A stretch of 19,031 nucleotides of DNA from an uncultured Erysipelotrichaceae bacterium (lineage in GTDB: Bacteria > Bacillota_I > Bacilli_A > Erysipelotrichales > Erysipelotrichaceae). Location of the stretch: positions 1 to 19,031 of the forward strand of contig CAJUGR010000020.1 of assembly GCA_910586285.1 (NCBI GenBank), read 5' to 3'. This document shows positions 1 through 8,290 of the stretch, in pieces; the first letter of the stretch is position 1; each line of letters begins with the position of its first letter. A model generated the notes under the pieces. It searched no databases. It had not been told where the DNA came from and worked only from the letters and a program-made list of their open reading frames with translations. The position numbers and the translations under genes are program-made.

Positions 1-16
1 CTCTCAATAAAATGTC

Positions 17-45
17 TTTTCTTGGATACGGGTTGGGTGTATAAT
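17..45 (+). promoter_or_regulatory. Candidate pta promoter
   Basis: A perfect TATAAT lies at 40-45, 29 bases before the pta start codon. No good -35 is spaced correctly; TTTTCT at 17-22 is the hexamer at 17 bp. The -10 is convincing, the -35 is not. Confidence 0.4.
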
Positions 46-74
46 ATTACGTGGAAAGTGAGGATTAGGAAGGT

Positions 75-1046
75 ATGATTTCAAGTCTGATTGGAAAAAT
101 CAAAGGAAAGCGCATTCGTATCGTCTTCACCGAAGGTAGTGATTCCCGAGTATTGAAGGCAGCGGTTCGCTTACACGAAGAAGGGATTCTAAATCCGGTA
201 TTATTAGGAAACCGTGCTGAAATTTTTGGCTGTGCCAAAGCCAGCGGGGTGAATGTTGACGGTATGGAAATGCTGGATCCGTATGAATATAAAGAACTGC
301 CGGAAATGATTACGAAAATGGTGGAACTACGCAAAGGAAAAATGGATGCGGATACATGCCATAAATTGTTATTACAGACAAACTACTTCGGTACAATGTT
401 GGTTCAAATGGGTTATGCCGATGGCTTATTGGGCGGTGCGACATATTCCACAGCGGATACGGTAAGACCGGCATTACAACTGATTAAAGCGCGGCCTGGT
501 CATTCCTTGGTATCCAGCTGTTTCATATTATTAAAGAATGGAAGACAGTTGGTAATGGGCGATTGCTCAATTAATATCAATCCGAATACGGATGAATTGG
601 TAGAGATCACATTACAGACAGCGAGTACGGTACGTCAGTTTGGCATTGAGCCGAAAGTCGGATTATTATCGTACTCTACATATGGTTCTGCCAAAGGAGA
701 AAGTGTGGCCAAAGTACAGGAAGCCAGCGAGCGTTTGAAGCGAATGCCGTTGGATTTCGAAGTGGACGGAGAAATGCAGTTCGACTGTTGCGTATCTGAT
801 GAAGTCGCAAAATTAAAGGCGCCGCATTCCTCGGTTGCCGGAAGTGTCAATACATTTATCTTCCCGAATATTGATGCCGGTAACATCGGTTATAAAATTG
901 CGGCACGCTTAGGCGGTTATGAAGCTATCGGACCGATTTTACAAGGCCTGAATGCACCGATCAATGATTTATCGCGCGGCTGTAATGAAGAAGAAGTATA
1001 TAAAATGGCGATTGTGACAGCGGCTCAGAAAGGCATGAATATTTAA
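75..1046 (+). CDS. pta: Phosphate acetyltransferase (Pta)
   Basis: Cytosolic enzyme that interconverts acetyl-CoA plus phosphate with acetyl phosphate plus CoA, the first step of the Pta-AckA overflow route that yields ATP and acetate. The 323 residues match the short Pta form of Firmicutes, which lacks the N-terminal regulatory domains of enteric Pta. Visible family features are an N-terminal FTEGSDSRVLKAA stretch, a GDCSININP segment in the middle, and a C-terminal NDLSRG motif whose Ser300-Arg301 matches the Ser-Arg pair placed in the active site of characterised Pta enzymes. The ATG at 75 follows the purine-rich AGGATTAGGAAGG. The gene is monocistronic by its own promoter and terminator; ackA is not in the window. 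A phosphate butyryltransferase is the alternative, but the overall pattern favours Pta. Confidence 0.95.
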   Translation: MISSLIGKIKGKRIRIVFTEGSDSRVLKAAVRLHEEGILNPVLLGNRAEIFGCAKASGVNVDGMEMLDPYEYKELPEMITKMVELRKGKMDADTCHKLLLQTNYFGTMLVQMGYADGLLGGATYSTADTVRPALQLIKARPGHSLVSSCFILLKNGRQLVMGDCSININPNTDELVEITLQTASTVRQFGIEPKVGLLSYSTYGSAKGESVAKVQEASERLKRMPLDFEVDGEMQFDCCVSDEVAKLKAPHSSVAGSVNTFIFPNIDAGNIGYKIAARLGGYEAIGPILQGLNAPINDLSRGCNEEEVYKMAIVTAAQKGMNI

Positions 1047-1062
1047 GCATTGATGAGAAAGG

Positions 1063-1088
1063 ATGATCCCGAAAAGGGGTCATTTTTT
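1063..1088 (+). terminator. Rho-independent terminator after pta
   Basis: ATGATCCC (1063-1070) pairs with GGGGTCAT (1076-1083) with one G-U pair, around a GAAAA loop, and is followed by a run of six T. It sits 17 bases after the pta stop codon. Confidence 0.85.
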
Positions 1089-1190
1089 AAAACAAGCGTT
1101 CATGATTGGAATATGATTCGATCGAAAAAGAGAATGGGTGAATGAAAATACTGTTAAACGAATCTTATGGATATAAAAACCATAATGTTC

Positions 1191-1215
1191 ATGATAAATT
1201 TATTGACTTTATCAT
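1191..1215. repeat. Perfect inverted repeat upstream of the sugar transferase
   Basis: ATGATAAA (1191-1198) and TTTATCAT (1208-1215) form an 8-bp perfect inverted repeat with a 9-base spacer. It lies just upstream of the likely promoter of the next gene. A second, smaller repeat, TTATGG (1165-1170) and CCATAA (1180-1185), precedes it. No T-run follows either, so a protein-binding site is more plausible than a terminator. Confidence 0.5.
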
Positions 1216-1224
1216 TACTCGTCT

Positions 1225-1253
1225 TTTCTTTTACTTTGTAATTATAGTATAAT
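1225..1253 (+). promoter_or_regulatory. Candidate promoter of the sugar transferase gene
   Basis: A perfect TATAAT lies at 1248-1253 and overlaps the first possible ATG (1252) of the gene. If it is used, transcription starts near 1260, so translation must start at a later codon. The hexamer at 17-bp spacing (1225-1230, TTTCTT) is a weak -35. Confidence 0.4.
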
Positions 1254-1269
1254 GAATACGGTGAGCGGA

Positions 1270-2652
1270 ATGTCCTATAAAATCATGAATTTCAAGCGAA
1301 CGATACTGATGCTGATCCGATTATCCAACTTGGCAGTCTTGACTGCTGTTTTCGCATATACATGGTATACAGTATATTCTCAGCCGGTATTGCCCGGTGC
1401 CGCAACTGAATTTTTCCGTAAAGGACACTGGCTGGTTGTGATCATTTACGGATGCTTGTTAATGGCATTTACCCAATTAAACGGCGGTTATCGGGTTGGT
1501 GATTATCGGATTACCGAAATGATCTATTCGAATTTCATTTCGATTATTTTTATCAACATTATTTACTATTTCGTGATTGCGCTGATGTGGCGTGCTTTTC
1601 CGCAAATGCGCTCAATGATGATCATGACCGCAATTCAATTTATATACGTGTTTTTATGGTGCTATATCTCCAATAAATTCTATTTTAAATTGTATAAGGC
1701 AAGGGAAGTACTGTTTCTGTATGAAGCCGAAACGCCCAGTATTGTTCTTGATAAAATGAATCGTCGTTATGATAAATATCATATCAGTGATGTTGTGCGA
1801 ATTACCGACAGTGTAAATTTCAAAGACGTCATCAAAGGGTATGATGCGGTTGCTTTGGATCGGGTGAATCCATCCTTAAGAGAACAGTGTATCCGCGATT
1901 GTTACGCCCAAAATGTTCGATTGTATTTGGTGCCGTCATTTGATGATGTGATCTTGGAAAGCAGTATGATGATCAATCTGTTGGACACGCCGTTGTATTT
2001 GATGAAAAATCGCGGACTTTCCTTTGAACAGGAATTATTAAAACGATTTTTCGACTTATTAATCAGCGTTATCGTATTATTGGTGCTTTCTCCGATTATG
2101 GTATTGGTGGCATTATTAATTAAACTGGAAGATGGCGGAGCAGTATTTTATCGTCAGAATCGGTTAACGATCGGCGGTAAAATATTCCGTATTTATAAGT
2201 TCCGAAGTATGAGAGAAAATGCAGAAGCGGACGGCAAAGCAGTTTTGATGCAAAAGGATGACGATCGCATCACCCGCGTAGGACGAGTCATCCGTAAATG
2301 CCGTTTGGATGAACTGCCACAGCTGTTGAATGTGATTCAAGGAGATATGTCATTAATCGGCCCGCGTCCGGAACGACCGGAAATCGCGGAAGAATATTAT
2401 CAAACTATGCCAGAATTTAGTTTCCGACTTAGTGGAAAAGCCGGCATCACCGGCTATGCACAAGTCATGGGAAAGTATAATACGACACCTTATGATAAAC
2501 TGGTATTTGACTTGATGTATTTGGAAAACTACTCTTTACTATTTGATATTAAAATTGCGCTGATGACATTGAAGACTGTTTTCAATGCCGAGGCGACAGA
2601 AGGAGTAAAGAGAGAAGAAACATCGATCTATGCCGATGACGAATATGAATGA
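1270..2652 (+). CDS. Membrane sugar transferase (polyprenyl glycosylphosphotransferase)
   Basis: Predicted to move a sugar-1-phosphate from a nucleotide sugar to undecaprenyl phosphate at the inner face of the membrane, the initiating step for capsule, exopolysaccharide or another glycan. The 460 residues show about four N-terminal membrane helices (to roughly residue 137), a soluble middle domain, a hydrophobic re-entrant segment near 265-285, and the catalytic bacterial sugar transferase domain. Motifs in that domain are KFRSM (310-314), DELPQ (347-351) and GPRPERP (364-370). Three ATGs are possible: 1252, 1270 and 1285. I chose 1270 because the likely -10 box overlaps 1252 and because GGTGAG lies 4-5 bases before 1270; this remains uncertain. 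The gene stands alone, so the glycan and sugar cannot be named. WbaP/EpsL/CpsE-type names would be guesses. Confidence 0.88.
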   Translation: MSYKIMNFKRTILMLIRLSNLAVLTAVFAYTWYTVYSQPVLPGAATEFFRKGHWLVVIIYGCLLMAFTQLNGGYRVGDYRITEMIYSNFISIIFINIIYYFVIALMWRAFPQMRSMMIMTAIQFIYVFLWCYISNKFYFKLYKAREVLFLYEAETPSIVLDKMNRRYDKYHISDVVRITDSVNFKDVIKGYDAVALDRVNPSLREQCIRDCYAQNVRLYLVPSFDDVILESSMMINLLDTPLYLMKNRGLSFEQELLKRFFDLLISVIVLLVLSPIMVLVALLIKLEDGGAVFYRQNRLTIGGKIFRIYKFRSMRENAEADGKAVLMQKDDDRITRVGRVIRKCRLDELPQLLNVIQGDMSLIGPRPERPEIAEEYYQTMPEFSFRLSGKAGITGYAQVMGKYNTTPYDKLVFDLMYLENYSLLFDIKIALMTLKTVFNAEATEGVKREETSIYADDEYE

Positions 2653-2691
2653 TTGGTTATCACTGTGAATAAGATTTATCATTTCAGACAC

Positions 2692-2716
2692 AAGGCTGTT
2701 TACCGGCCTTTTTTTA
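2692..2716 (+). terminator. Rho-independent terminator after the sugar transferase
   Basis: AAGGCTG (2692-2698) pairs with CGGCCTT (2704-2710) with one G-U pair around a TTTAC loop, and runs into eight T. It ends the sugar transferase transcript and insulates the marR operon. Confidence 0.85.
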
Positions 2717-2753
2717 CTGTAATGCATGCCATGATTTCGTATCCAAGAATTGG

Positions 2754-2781
2754 TTGACAAAACGCAAAAAATCACTAAAAT
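2754..2781 (+). promoter_or_regulatory. Promoter of the marR-ABC operon
   Basis: A consensus -35 TTGACA (2754-2759) and a -10 TAAAAT (2776-2781) are separated by 16 bp. The transcription start would fall inside the palindrome that begins at 2783, the classic layout for repression. Confidence 0.75.
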
Positions 2782-2782
2782 A

Positions 2783-2815
2783 TATATAGCACACTATTGT
2801 ATAGCGTGCTATATA
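2783..2815. promoter_or_regulatory. 33-bp palindrome, likely MarR operator
   Basis: Two 15-base arms (2783-2797 and 2801-2815) are mutual reverse complements except for one A/C mismatch (2793/2805), around a TGT centre. The outer 10-bp core, TATATAGCAC / GTGCTATATA, is perfect. It begins one base after the -10 box and ends 43 bases before the marR start. MarR regulators commonly bind such palindromes next to their own gene, so autorepression of the exporter operon is the natural inference. In RNA the same sequence would form a stem in the leader. Confidence 0.75.
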
Positions 2816-2858
2816 ATAGGTGAAAGACAGTCTTATATATTTACGGAAGGAGGATATG

Positions 2859-3356
2859 ATGAAACCGAACAAAACTGGTTTTTTAATCAAACAAGTTTAT
2901 TATATGAATCAAACAAGGTTGAATGCAATGTTTGCCCAATATGATTTGACAGCAACGCAGACCTATACACTGATTTATTTGTTTCGAGCGCATGAGGAAG
3001 GCAGAACGATTTATCAGCGTAATATTGAAAAAGATATGGATATTTCCAATCCCACTGTTACCGGGATCTTGAATCGCTTGGAAGCGAAAGGATTGATCGA
3101 ACGAAAGATCGGTGCGAAAGACGCACGAATCAAGTATATAGAGGTTACACAAAAGGCATGGGATTTGGATAAAATGTTGCGGGAGCGTTTTGCGGAGAAT
3201 GACGCGGCCTTGGTGTCTTGTCTGAGTGATGCCGAGAAAATACAGCTTAATGATATGCTAGAGCGAATTTTGAATTCCTTTGGGGGCATGAAACAATTGC
3301 TTCCATGTGATAAGAATAATGGGAATAACAAAAATAAGGAAGGAGGAAAGCCATGA
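2859..3356 (+). CDS. MarR-family transcriptional regulator
   Basis: A 165-residue winged helix-turn-helix protein expected to bind DNA as a dimer. The recognition region reads ISNPTVTGILNRLEAKGLIE, followed by the wing and its basic KIGAKDAR stretch; these are hallmarks of MarR proteins. AAGGAGG at 2847-2853 is 5 bases before the ATG at 2859, which decides the start; the ATG at 2856 is too close and a GTG at 2820 has no such site. The stop overlaps the start of the next gene by 4 bases (ATGA), so regulator and exporter are co-transcribed and probably coupled in translation. It most likely senses a toxic compound and controls the two following ABC half-transporters through the palindrome at 2783-2815. 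The ligand is unknown. Confidence 0.92.
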   Translation: MKPNKTGFLIKQVYYMNQTRLNAMFAQYDLTATQTYTLIYLFRAHEEGRTIYQRNIEKDMDISNPTVTGILNRLEAKGLIERKIGAKDARIKYIEVTQKAWDLDKMLRERFAENDAALVSCLSDAEKIQLNDMLERILNSFGGMKQLLPCDKNNGNNKNKEGGKP

Positions 3357-5086
3357 TCAAACGATTATTACAAGAAGTGAAGGAGTTTAAAAAAGCGTCC
3401 TTGGCGGCCCCTTTGTTTATGGTAGGTGAAGTGTTGTTGGAAATCAGTCTGCCGTTTTTGATGTCTTATATTATTGATCAAGGGGTGAATCAGGGGGATT
3501 TAGGTGCGGTGGTTCGTTATGGAACCATCATGGCTGCGGCAGCGTTTGCATCGCTGTTTTGCGGAGTGATGTCAGGAAGAAATGCGGCCTATGCCTCAGC
3601 CGGCGTTGCTCGCAATTTGCGCAGAGCAATGTTTGCCAATGTACAGGATTTTTCTTTTCAGAATGTGGATCACTTTTCCACGGCCGGTTTAATTACGCGA
3701 ATGATGAGTGATGTGACCAATGTACAGAATGCTTATCAAATGGTTTTGCGGATGTGCGTAAGAGCCCCGCTAACATTAATCTGTGCCTTGACGATGACCT
3801 TTATCATCAATGCGGAATTATCGACAGTGTTTTTATATGCGGCATTGTTTTTGGGACTTGTCTTGGGGTTGGTAGTGCGCTTTGCTCATCCGATATTTTT
3901 GAAGGTGTTTGAACGCTATGATGATTTGAATGCCGGTGTACAGGAAAATATAACCAATATGCGGGTAGTGAAAGCGTATGTTAAGGAAGCGGATGAAATC
4001 GAGAAGTTTCACGGAGCTTCTTATCAAATTTATAAAATGTTCAAAAAGGCAGAAAACATTTTGATATTTAATTCACCGAGTATGCAGCTGACGATGTACG
4101 GATGTATTCTTTTCATTTCATGGCTGGGCGCACAGCGTATCGTTGCCGGCAGTTTAACCACAGGAGAATTGATGAGCATGATGACGTATACGATGAATAT
4201 TTTGATGTCGTTAATGATGTTGTCAATGATTTTTGTCATGCTGTCGATGTCGATTGCATCTGTAAAGCGTATCTATGAGGTGTTGATGGAAAAAAGTGAT
4301 ATCGTAAATCAGAAGAATCCGTTAACCGAGGTGAGCGATGGTTCCATTCATTTTCATCACGTATATTTTGATTATGGTAAGGATGCAGAAAATGCGGCTT
4401 TGCGTGATATCAATCTGGAAATTGCCAGCGGGCAAGCGATTGGTATTTTGGGCGGTACCGGCAGCGGTAAATCGTCGTTAGTTCAGTTGCTGCCGCGTTT
4501 ATATGATGTGACAAGCGGAGAATTGTTCATCGGCGGTCATAATGTAAAGGAGTATGATTTGAAAGTATTGCGCGACAGCGTTGCGATGGTTTTACAAAAC
4601 AATGTACTTTTTTCCGGTACGATCAAGGATAATTTGCGTTGGGGTAAGGCAGATGCCAGCGAGGAAGAGCTGATTCGTGTGTGCCAGATGGCTCAGGCGG
4701 ATGAGTTTATTCGCCAATTTCCCGATGGCTATGATACGTATATCGAACAGGGGGGCAGTAATGTGTCCGGCGGTCAGCGCCAACGCTTATGTATCGCCCG
4801 GGCGTTGTTAAAAGCACCGAAGATTCTCATTTTGGATGACTCCACCAGTGCTGTGGATACGCGAACCGATTTTCTCATTCGCAAAGCGTTCCGCGAGGAT
4901 TTAGGAGATATGACCAAGTTTATTATCTCGCAGCGTATCGCTTCCATTGAGGATGCCGATCAGATTATCGTAATGGATGACGGGCAAATTTCAGGTATCG
5001 GTACCCATGAGGAATTATTGATTAATAATGGGATTTATCGTGAAGTATATGAAACACAGGTAAAGGGAGGTGAGGAACATGCCTAG
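3353..5086 (+). CDS. ABC exporter half-transporter, degenerate ATPase site
   Basis: A 577-residue type IV ABC exporter subunit: a six-helix membrane domain (about 1-310) fused to a nucleotide-binding domain (about 330-577). Walker A is GGTGSGKS (367-374), the signature is VSGGQ (471-475), and Walker B is ILILDD (491-496). The catalytic Glu after Walker B is replaced by Asp496, and the H-loop His is Gln527 (ISQR rather than AHR). These are the changes seen in the non-hydrolysing site of heterodimeric exporters such as TM287/288, LmrCD and BmrCD. The gene overlaps marR by 4 bases and the next gene by 8 bases, matching a partner that supplies the active site. Drug or lipid-like efflux across the membrane is inferred; the substrate cannot be read. 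Confidence 0.92.
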   Translation: MIKRLLQEVKEFKKASLAAPLFMVGEVLLEISLPFLMSYIIDQGVNQGDLGAVVRYGTIMAAAAFASLFCGVMSGRNAAYASAGVARNLRRAMFANVQDFSFQNVDHFSTAGLITRMMSDVTNVQNAYQMVLRMCVRAPLTLICALTMTFIINAELSTVFLYAALFLGLVLGLVVRFAHPIFLKVFERYDDLNAGVQENITNMRVVKAYVKEADEIEKFHGASYQIYKMFKKAENILIFNSPSMQLTMYGCILFISWLGAQRIVAGSLTTGELMSMMTYTMNILMSLMMLSMIFVMLSMSIASVKRIYEVLMEKSDIVNQKNPLTEVSDGSIHFHHVYFDYGKDAENAALRDINLEIASGQAIGILGGTGSGKSSLVQLLPRLYDVTSGELFIGGHNVKEYDLKVLRDSVAMVLQNNVLFSGTIKDNLRWGKADASEEELIRVCQMAQADEFIRQFPDGYDTYIEQGGSNVSGGQRQRLCIARALLKAPKILILDDSTSAVDTRTDFLIRKAFREDLGDMTKFIISQRIASIEDADQIIVMDDGQISGIGTHEELLINNGIYREVYETQVKGGEEHA

Positions 5087-6968
5087 GCCGGCACCGGTGA
5101 GAGTTAAGGTGGATGAACAGTCGCTTCAAGTGTTGAAACGTTTAATGGGATATGTGATTCATTCCTATAAAGGAACCTGTTTGCTTGTGCTGATTTTGAT
5201 TGTGATTTCCTCGTTGGCTACGGTAATCAGTTCCCTGTTTATCAAAAGTTTGATTGATGATTATATTATCCCGTTGCTGGGGCAAAGCGATCCTTCTTTT
5301 CAGCCTTTGTTGGAAACACTGGGAAAAATGGCAGCGCTGTTTCTGTGTGGGGTGTTGGCCAATTACGGCAGTAATAAGTTGTTAATCGAAGTATCACAGG
5401 GAACGATGAAGCGGGTGCGTGATGATTTGTTTGCGCATATGGAAAAATTACCGATTCGCTATTTCGATACGAATTATCACGGCGATATCATGTCGGTGTA
5501 TACCAATGATACCGATACGCTGCGCCAAGTGATTTCACAAAGCTTTCCACAGTTTGTATCCTCACTGATAACCATTATCGGTGTGTTTGTGTCAATGTGC
5601 GTGTTAAGTTTACCGTTGACGATAATCGTTATTGTGATGGTATTTGTGATGAAACAGGCAATGAGTAAGATCACCGCAAAAAGCAGTGTGTATTTCCATC
5701 GCCAACAAAAAGATCTCGGTAAGGTAAACGGTTATATTGAAGAGATGATGAGCGGCACCAAGGTCGTCAAAGTATTTACGCATGAGGAAGAAGTGAAAAA
5801 AGAATTTGATGAAGTAAACAATACTTTATTTGAAAGTGCTTATCAAGCCAATCAGTTTGCGAATATTCTGATGCCGATACTGGGCAATTTAGGCAATATT
5901 TCTTATGTGCTTACGGCCATTGCGGGAGGGGTATTGGCGATCAACGGATTCGGTGGTTTGACGTTGGGCGCCTTGGCATCGTTTTTACAACTGAATAAGT
6001 CGTTTACCAATCCGATCATGCAAGTTTCTCAACAGTTTAATTCCGTAATCATGGCTGCGGCTGGCGCGAAACGAATTTTTGCACTGATGGACGAGCCTTT
6101 GGAAAAGGATGAGGGTATGGTCACGCTTACTCACATTAAAAAGGTGGACGGCGAATGGGGCGAGAGTGAAGATCAAAGTGATAAATGGGGATGGCGTCAT
6201 CCTCATAATGATGGCTCTGTGACTTACGTTCCATTGGTTGGAGATATCATTTTTGATCATGTGGATTTCGGTTATCGTGATGATAAGCAGATATTATTTG
6301 ATATCAATTTGTATGCGCATCGTGGGCAAAAGGTTGCCTTTGTGGGCGCTACCGGTGCAGGGAAAACCACCATCACCAATTTGATCAATCGCTTTTATGA
6401 TATTCAGAAAGGTTCGATTACTTATGATGGAATTGATGTCAAGTTGATCAGAAAAGAGGATTTACGGCGTTCTTTAGGGATTGTCTTACAAGATACCCAT
6501 CTGTTTACCGGAACGATTATGGATAATATTCGTTATGGGAATCGCGAGGCCGATGAAGCAGCGGTGATGGCGGCGGCCAAATTGGCAAATGCGGATGGCT
6601 TCATTCGTCATCTGGAACATGGCTATCAAACGGTGATCCGTTCCGATGGTGCCAGCCTTTCGCAAGGACAACGTCAGCTCTTATCGATTGCCCGTGCAGC
6701 GTTAGCCAATGCACCGGTATTGATTTTGGATGAAGCAACCAGTTCCATTGACTCACGCACGGAGAAGATTGTGCAGGATGGAATGGATAAGCTTATGGCC
6801 GGGCGAACGGTATTTGTGATTGCCCACCGCTTATCTACCATTCGTAATTCTGATGTGATTATGGTCATGGATCACGGACGTATTCTTGAGCGCGGTAATC
6901 ATGAGAAACTAATGGAAGAAAAGAAAGTTTATTATCAGTTGTATACCGGAGGATTGGAGTTGGATTAA
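5079..6968 (+). CDS. ABC exporter half-transporter, canonical ATPase site
   Basis: A 629-residue partner of the preceding subunit. It has a six-helix membrane domain (about 20-335), an unusually long polar, Trp-containing linker (about 345-388), and then an ATPase domain with Walker A GATGAGKT (423-430), Walker B LILDE with Glu552, and H-loop His583 (IAHR), all intact. Its signature is LSQGQ (527-531) rather than LSGGQ. In TM287/288-type heterodimers that altered signature pairs with the degenerate Walker motifs of the other subunit, so the two genes fit as one consensus site plus one degenerate site. I chose ATG 5079 because GGGAGGTGAGG lies just before it; a GTG at 5070 falls inside that ribosome site. 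It overlaps the upstream gene by 8 bases. Confidence 0.93.
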   Translation: MPRPAPVRVKVDEQSLQVLKRLMGYVIHSYKGTCLLVLILIVISSLATVISSLFIKSLIDDYIIPLLGQSDPSFQPLLETLGKMAALFLCGVLANYGSNKLLIEVSQGTMKRVRDDLFAHMEKLPIRYFDTNYHGDIMSVYTNDTDTLRQVISQSFPQFVSSLITIIGVFVSMCVLSLPLTIIVIVMVFVMKQAMSKITAKSSVYFHRQQKDLGKVNGYIEEMMSGTKVVKVFTHEEEVKKEFDEVNNTLFESAYQANQFANILMPILGNLGNISYVLTAIAGGVLAINGFGGLTLGALASFLQLNKSFTNPIMQVSQQFNSVIMAAAGAKRIFALMDEPLEKDEGMVTLTHIKKVDGEWGESEDQSDKWGWRHPHNDGSVTYVPLVGDIIFDHVDFGYRDDKQILFDINLYAHRGQKVAFVGATGAGKTTITNLINRFYDIQKGSITYDGIDVKLIRKEDLRRSLGIVLQDTHLFTGTIMDNIRYGNREADEAAVMAAAKLANADGFIRHLEHGYQTVIRSDGASLSQGQRQLLSIARAALANAPVLILDEATSSIDSRTEKIVQDGMDKLMAGRTVFVIAHRLSTIRNSDVIMVMDHGRILERGNHEKLMEEKKVYYQLYTGGLELD

Positions 6969-6976
6969 TGTTGAAA

Positions 6977-7007
6977 AGGGCACTCTGTAAGGAGCAGCTC
7001 TTTTTTT
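6977..7007 (+). terminator. Terminator of the marR-ABC operon
   Basis: AGGGC (6977-6981) pairs with GCTCT (6997-7001) with one G-U pair, plus an inner CTC/GAG, followed by seven T. The stem is imperfect, but its position right after the last gene and the T-run support termination. Confidence 0.65.
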
Positions 7008-7041
7008 AATCGAAGAAAATTAAAAGAAAATGAGAAAATTT

Positions 7042-7074
7042 TTGGGGAATTCCAGCGGATGGCGTATAAGAATA
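7042..7074 (+). promoter_or_regulatory. Candidate comFA promoter
   Basis: TTGGGG (7042-7047) and TATAAG (7065-7070) are 17 bp apart, a plausible housekeeping promoter. The overlapping octamer TAAGAATA (7067-7074) differs by one base from the streptococcal ComX cin-box TACGAATA; that may be chance. Confidence 0.4.
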
Positions 7075-7090
7075 TAGGAGGGATTTTCTT

Positions 7091-8290
7091 ATGGAATGTC
7101 AACGTTGCGGTAATCGCGATCCTGATTGGTTTGCCTATGATCCGTTTCATAACAATGATTACTGCCGCAAGTGCATAGCATTTGGACGGATGAATGCGGA
7201 TGAGCCGTTAAAGAGCGTCCGTTATTCATCGCGGCGAGTGGATACGTCTTATCAGTTGAAATATCCGTTAACACCGGCTCAGCAAAAAGCCGTCGCTGCC
7301 ATTGCCGATTATCGCAAACAAGGCAAGGATGTTTTAATTTATGCGGCTTGCGGGGCAGGAAAGACGGAATTGGTGATGGACAGTATTCAAAGGGCACTTC
7401 GGGAGGGGAAGAAGGTCGGTTTTGCGATTTCTCGCCGTCAGGTCGTATTGGAAATTTGTGATCGAATGGCTCAGGCGTTTCCCCAAATTACGGTCGTTGC
7501 CGTTTGTGAAGGACATACGCAAGTGGTAGATGGTGATCTCATCATTTGTACAATGCATCAGTTGTATCGTTATCCGCATACATTTGATTTATTGATAATG
7601 GATGAGATTGATGCGTTTCCCTATCGAGGGAACACTTTGTTGGAGACGATTGCACGTCATTCCTGTAAAGGACAGCGGTTGTATTTGACCGCTACTCCCG
7701 ATGAAGCGATGTTGGATGAAGTAAAACAGGGAAAACTGGCAATGGTGGAACTATTTCAGCGTCCACACGGTTATCCGCTTGTGGTACCGCGTATCATTCA
7801 CACTTTGCCGTTTTTTCAGCTATGGTACTGTGCTCGCTTTTTACTTCATCGCAAAAAAGCACAGATACCGGTTCTGGTGTTTGTGCCTACTATTCGCGAT
7901 GCCCATCGTTGCCATCGCTTGTTTCAATGGTTCGTTCGCAGTTATCCGTTTACTTCACAAAGTGAAGATAAAGAAAAAATCATTGCCGATTTTCATGATA
8001 AGCGTTATGACTGTTTGTTTACGACCACCATTTTAGAGCGAGGAATTACCATTCACGGTGTGGATGTGGCCGTGCTTCATTGTGATCATACGGTGTTTAA
8101 TGAGGCAAGTTTAATTCAGATTATCGGTCGAGTCGGGCGCAGCGCTGCGATGCCGACAGGTACCGGATTGTTTTTATGTCAGCGCGTCAATCGGGATATC
8201 AAGCGTTGTGTACGGGCGATCCGTAAAATGAATGAATCGCTGATACGAGAATCAACGGTAAAACTACATGAAACGATGCCTAATATGTAA
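7091..8290 (+). CDS. comFA: ComFA-like DNA helicase/translocase
   Basis: A cytosolic ATP-driven DNA translocase of the late competence machinery, thought to help pull incoming single-stranded DNA through the membrane channel. The 399 residues begin with a four-Cys zinc site (C3, C6, C25, C28), then superfamily 2 motifs: Walker A AACGAGKTE (85-93), DEID (171-174), LTATP (199-203), and a C-terminal QIIGRVGRSA arginine-finger motif. The N-terminal zinc site and the adjoining comFC are diagnostic of ComFA rather than a generic DEAD helicase. It is somewhat shorter than B. subtilis ComFA (about 460), mostly at the N-terminus. AGGAGGG at 7076-7082 supports the start. It overlaps comFC by 23 bases. 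Other competence genes are outside the window, so transformability cannot be judged. Confidence 0.92.
   Translation: MECQRCGNRDPDWFAYDPFHNNDYCRKCIAFGRMNADEPLKSVRYSSRRVDTSYQLKYPLTPAQQKAVAAIADYRKQGKDVLIYAACGAGKTELVMDSIQRALREGKKVGFAISRRQVVLEICDRMAQAFPQITVVAVCEGHTQVVDGDLIICTMHQLYRYPHTFDLLIMDEIDAFPYRGNTLLETIARHSCKGQRLYLTATPDEAMLDEVKQGKLAMVELFQRPHGYPLVVPRIIHTLPFFQLWYCARFLLHRKKAQIPVLVFVPTIRDAHRCHRLFQWFVRSYPFTSQSEDKEKIIADFHDKRYDCLFTTTILERGITIHGVDVAVLHCDHTVFNEASLIQIIGRVGRSAAMPTGTGLFLCQRVNRDIKRCVRAIRKMNESLIRESTVKLHETMPNM

Noticed and set aside
2820..2858. GTG at 2820 as the start of marR
   Set aside because: It would place the AAGGAGG ribosome site inside the coding sequence; ATG 2859 has correct spacing from it.
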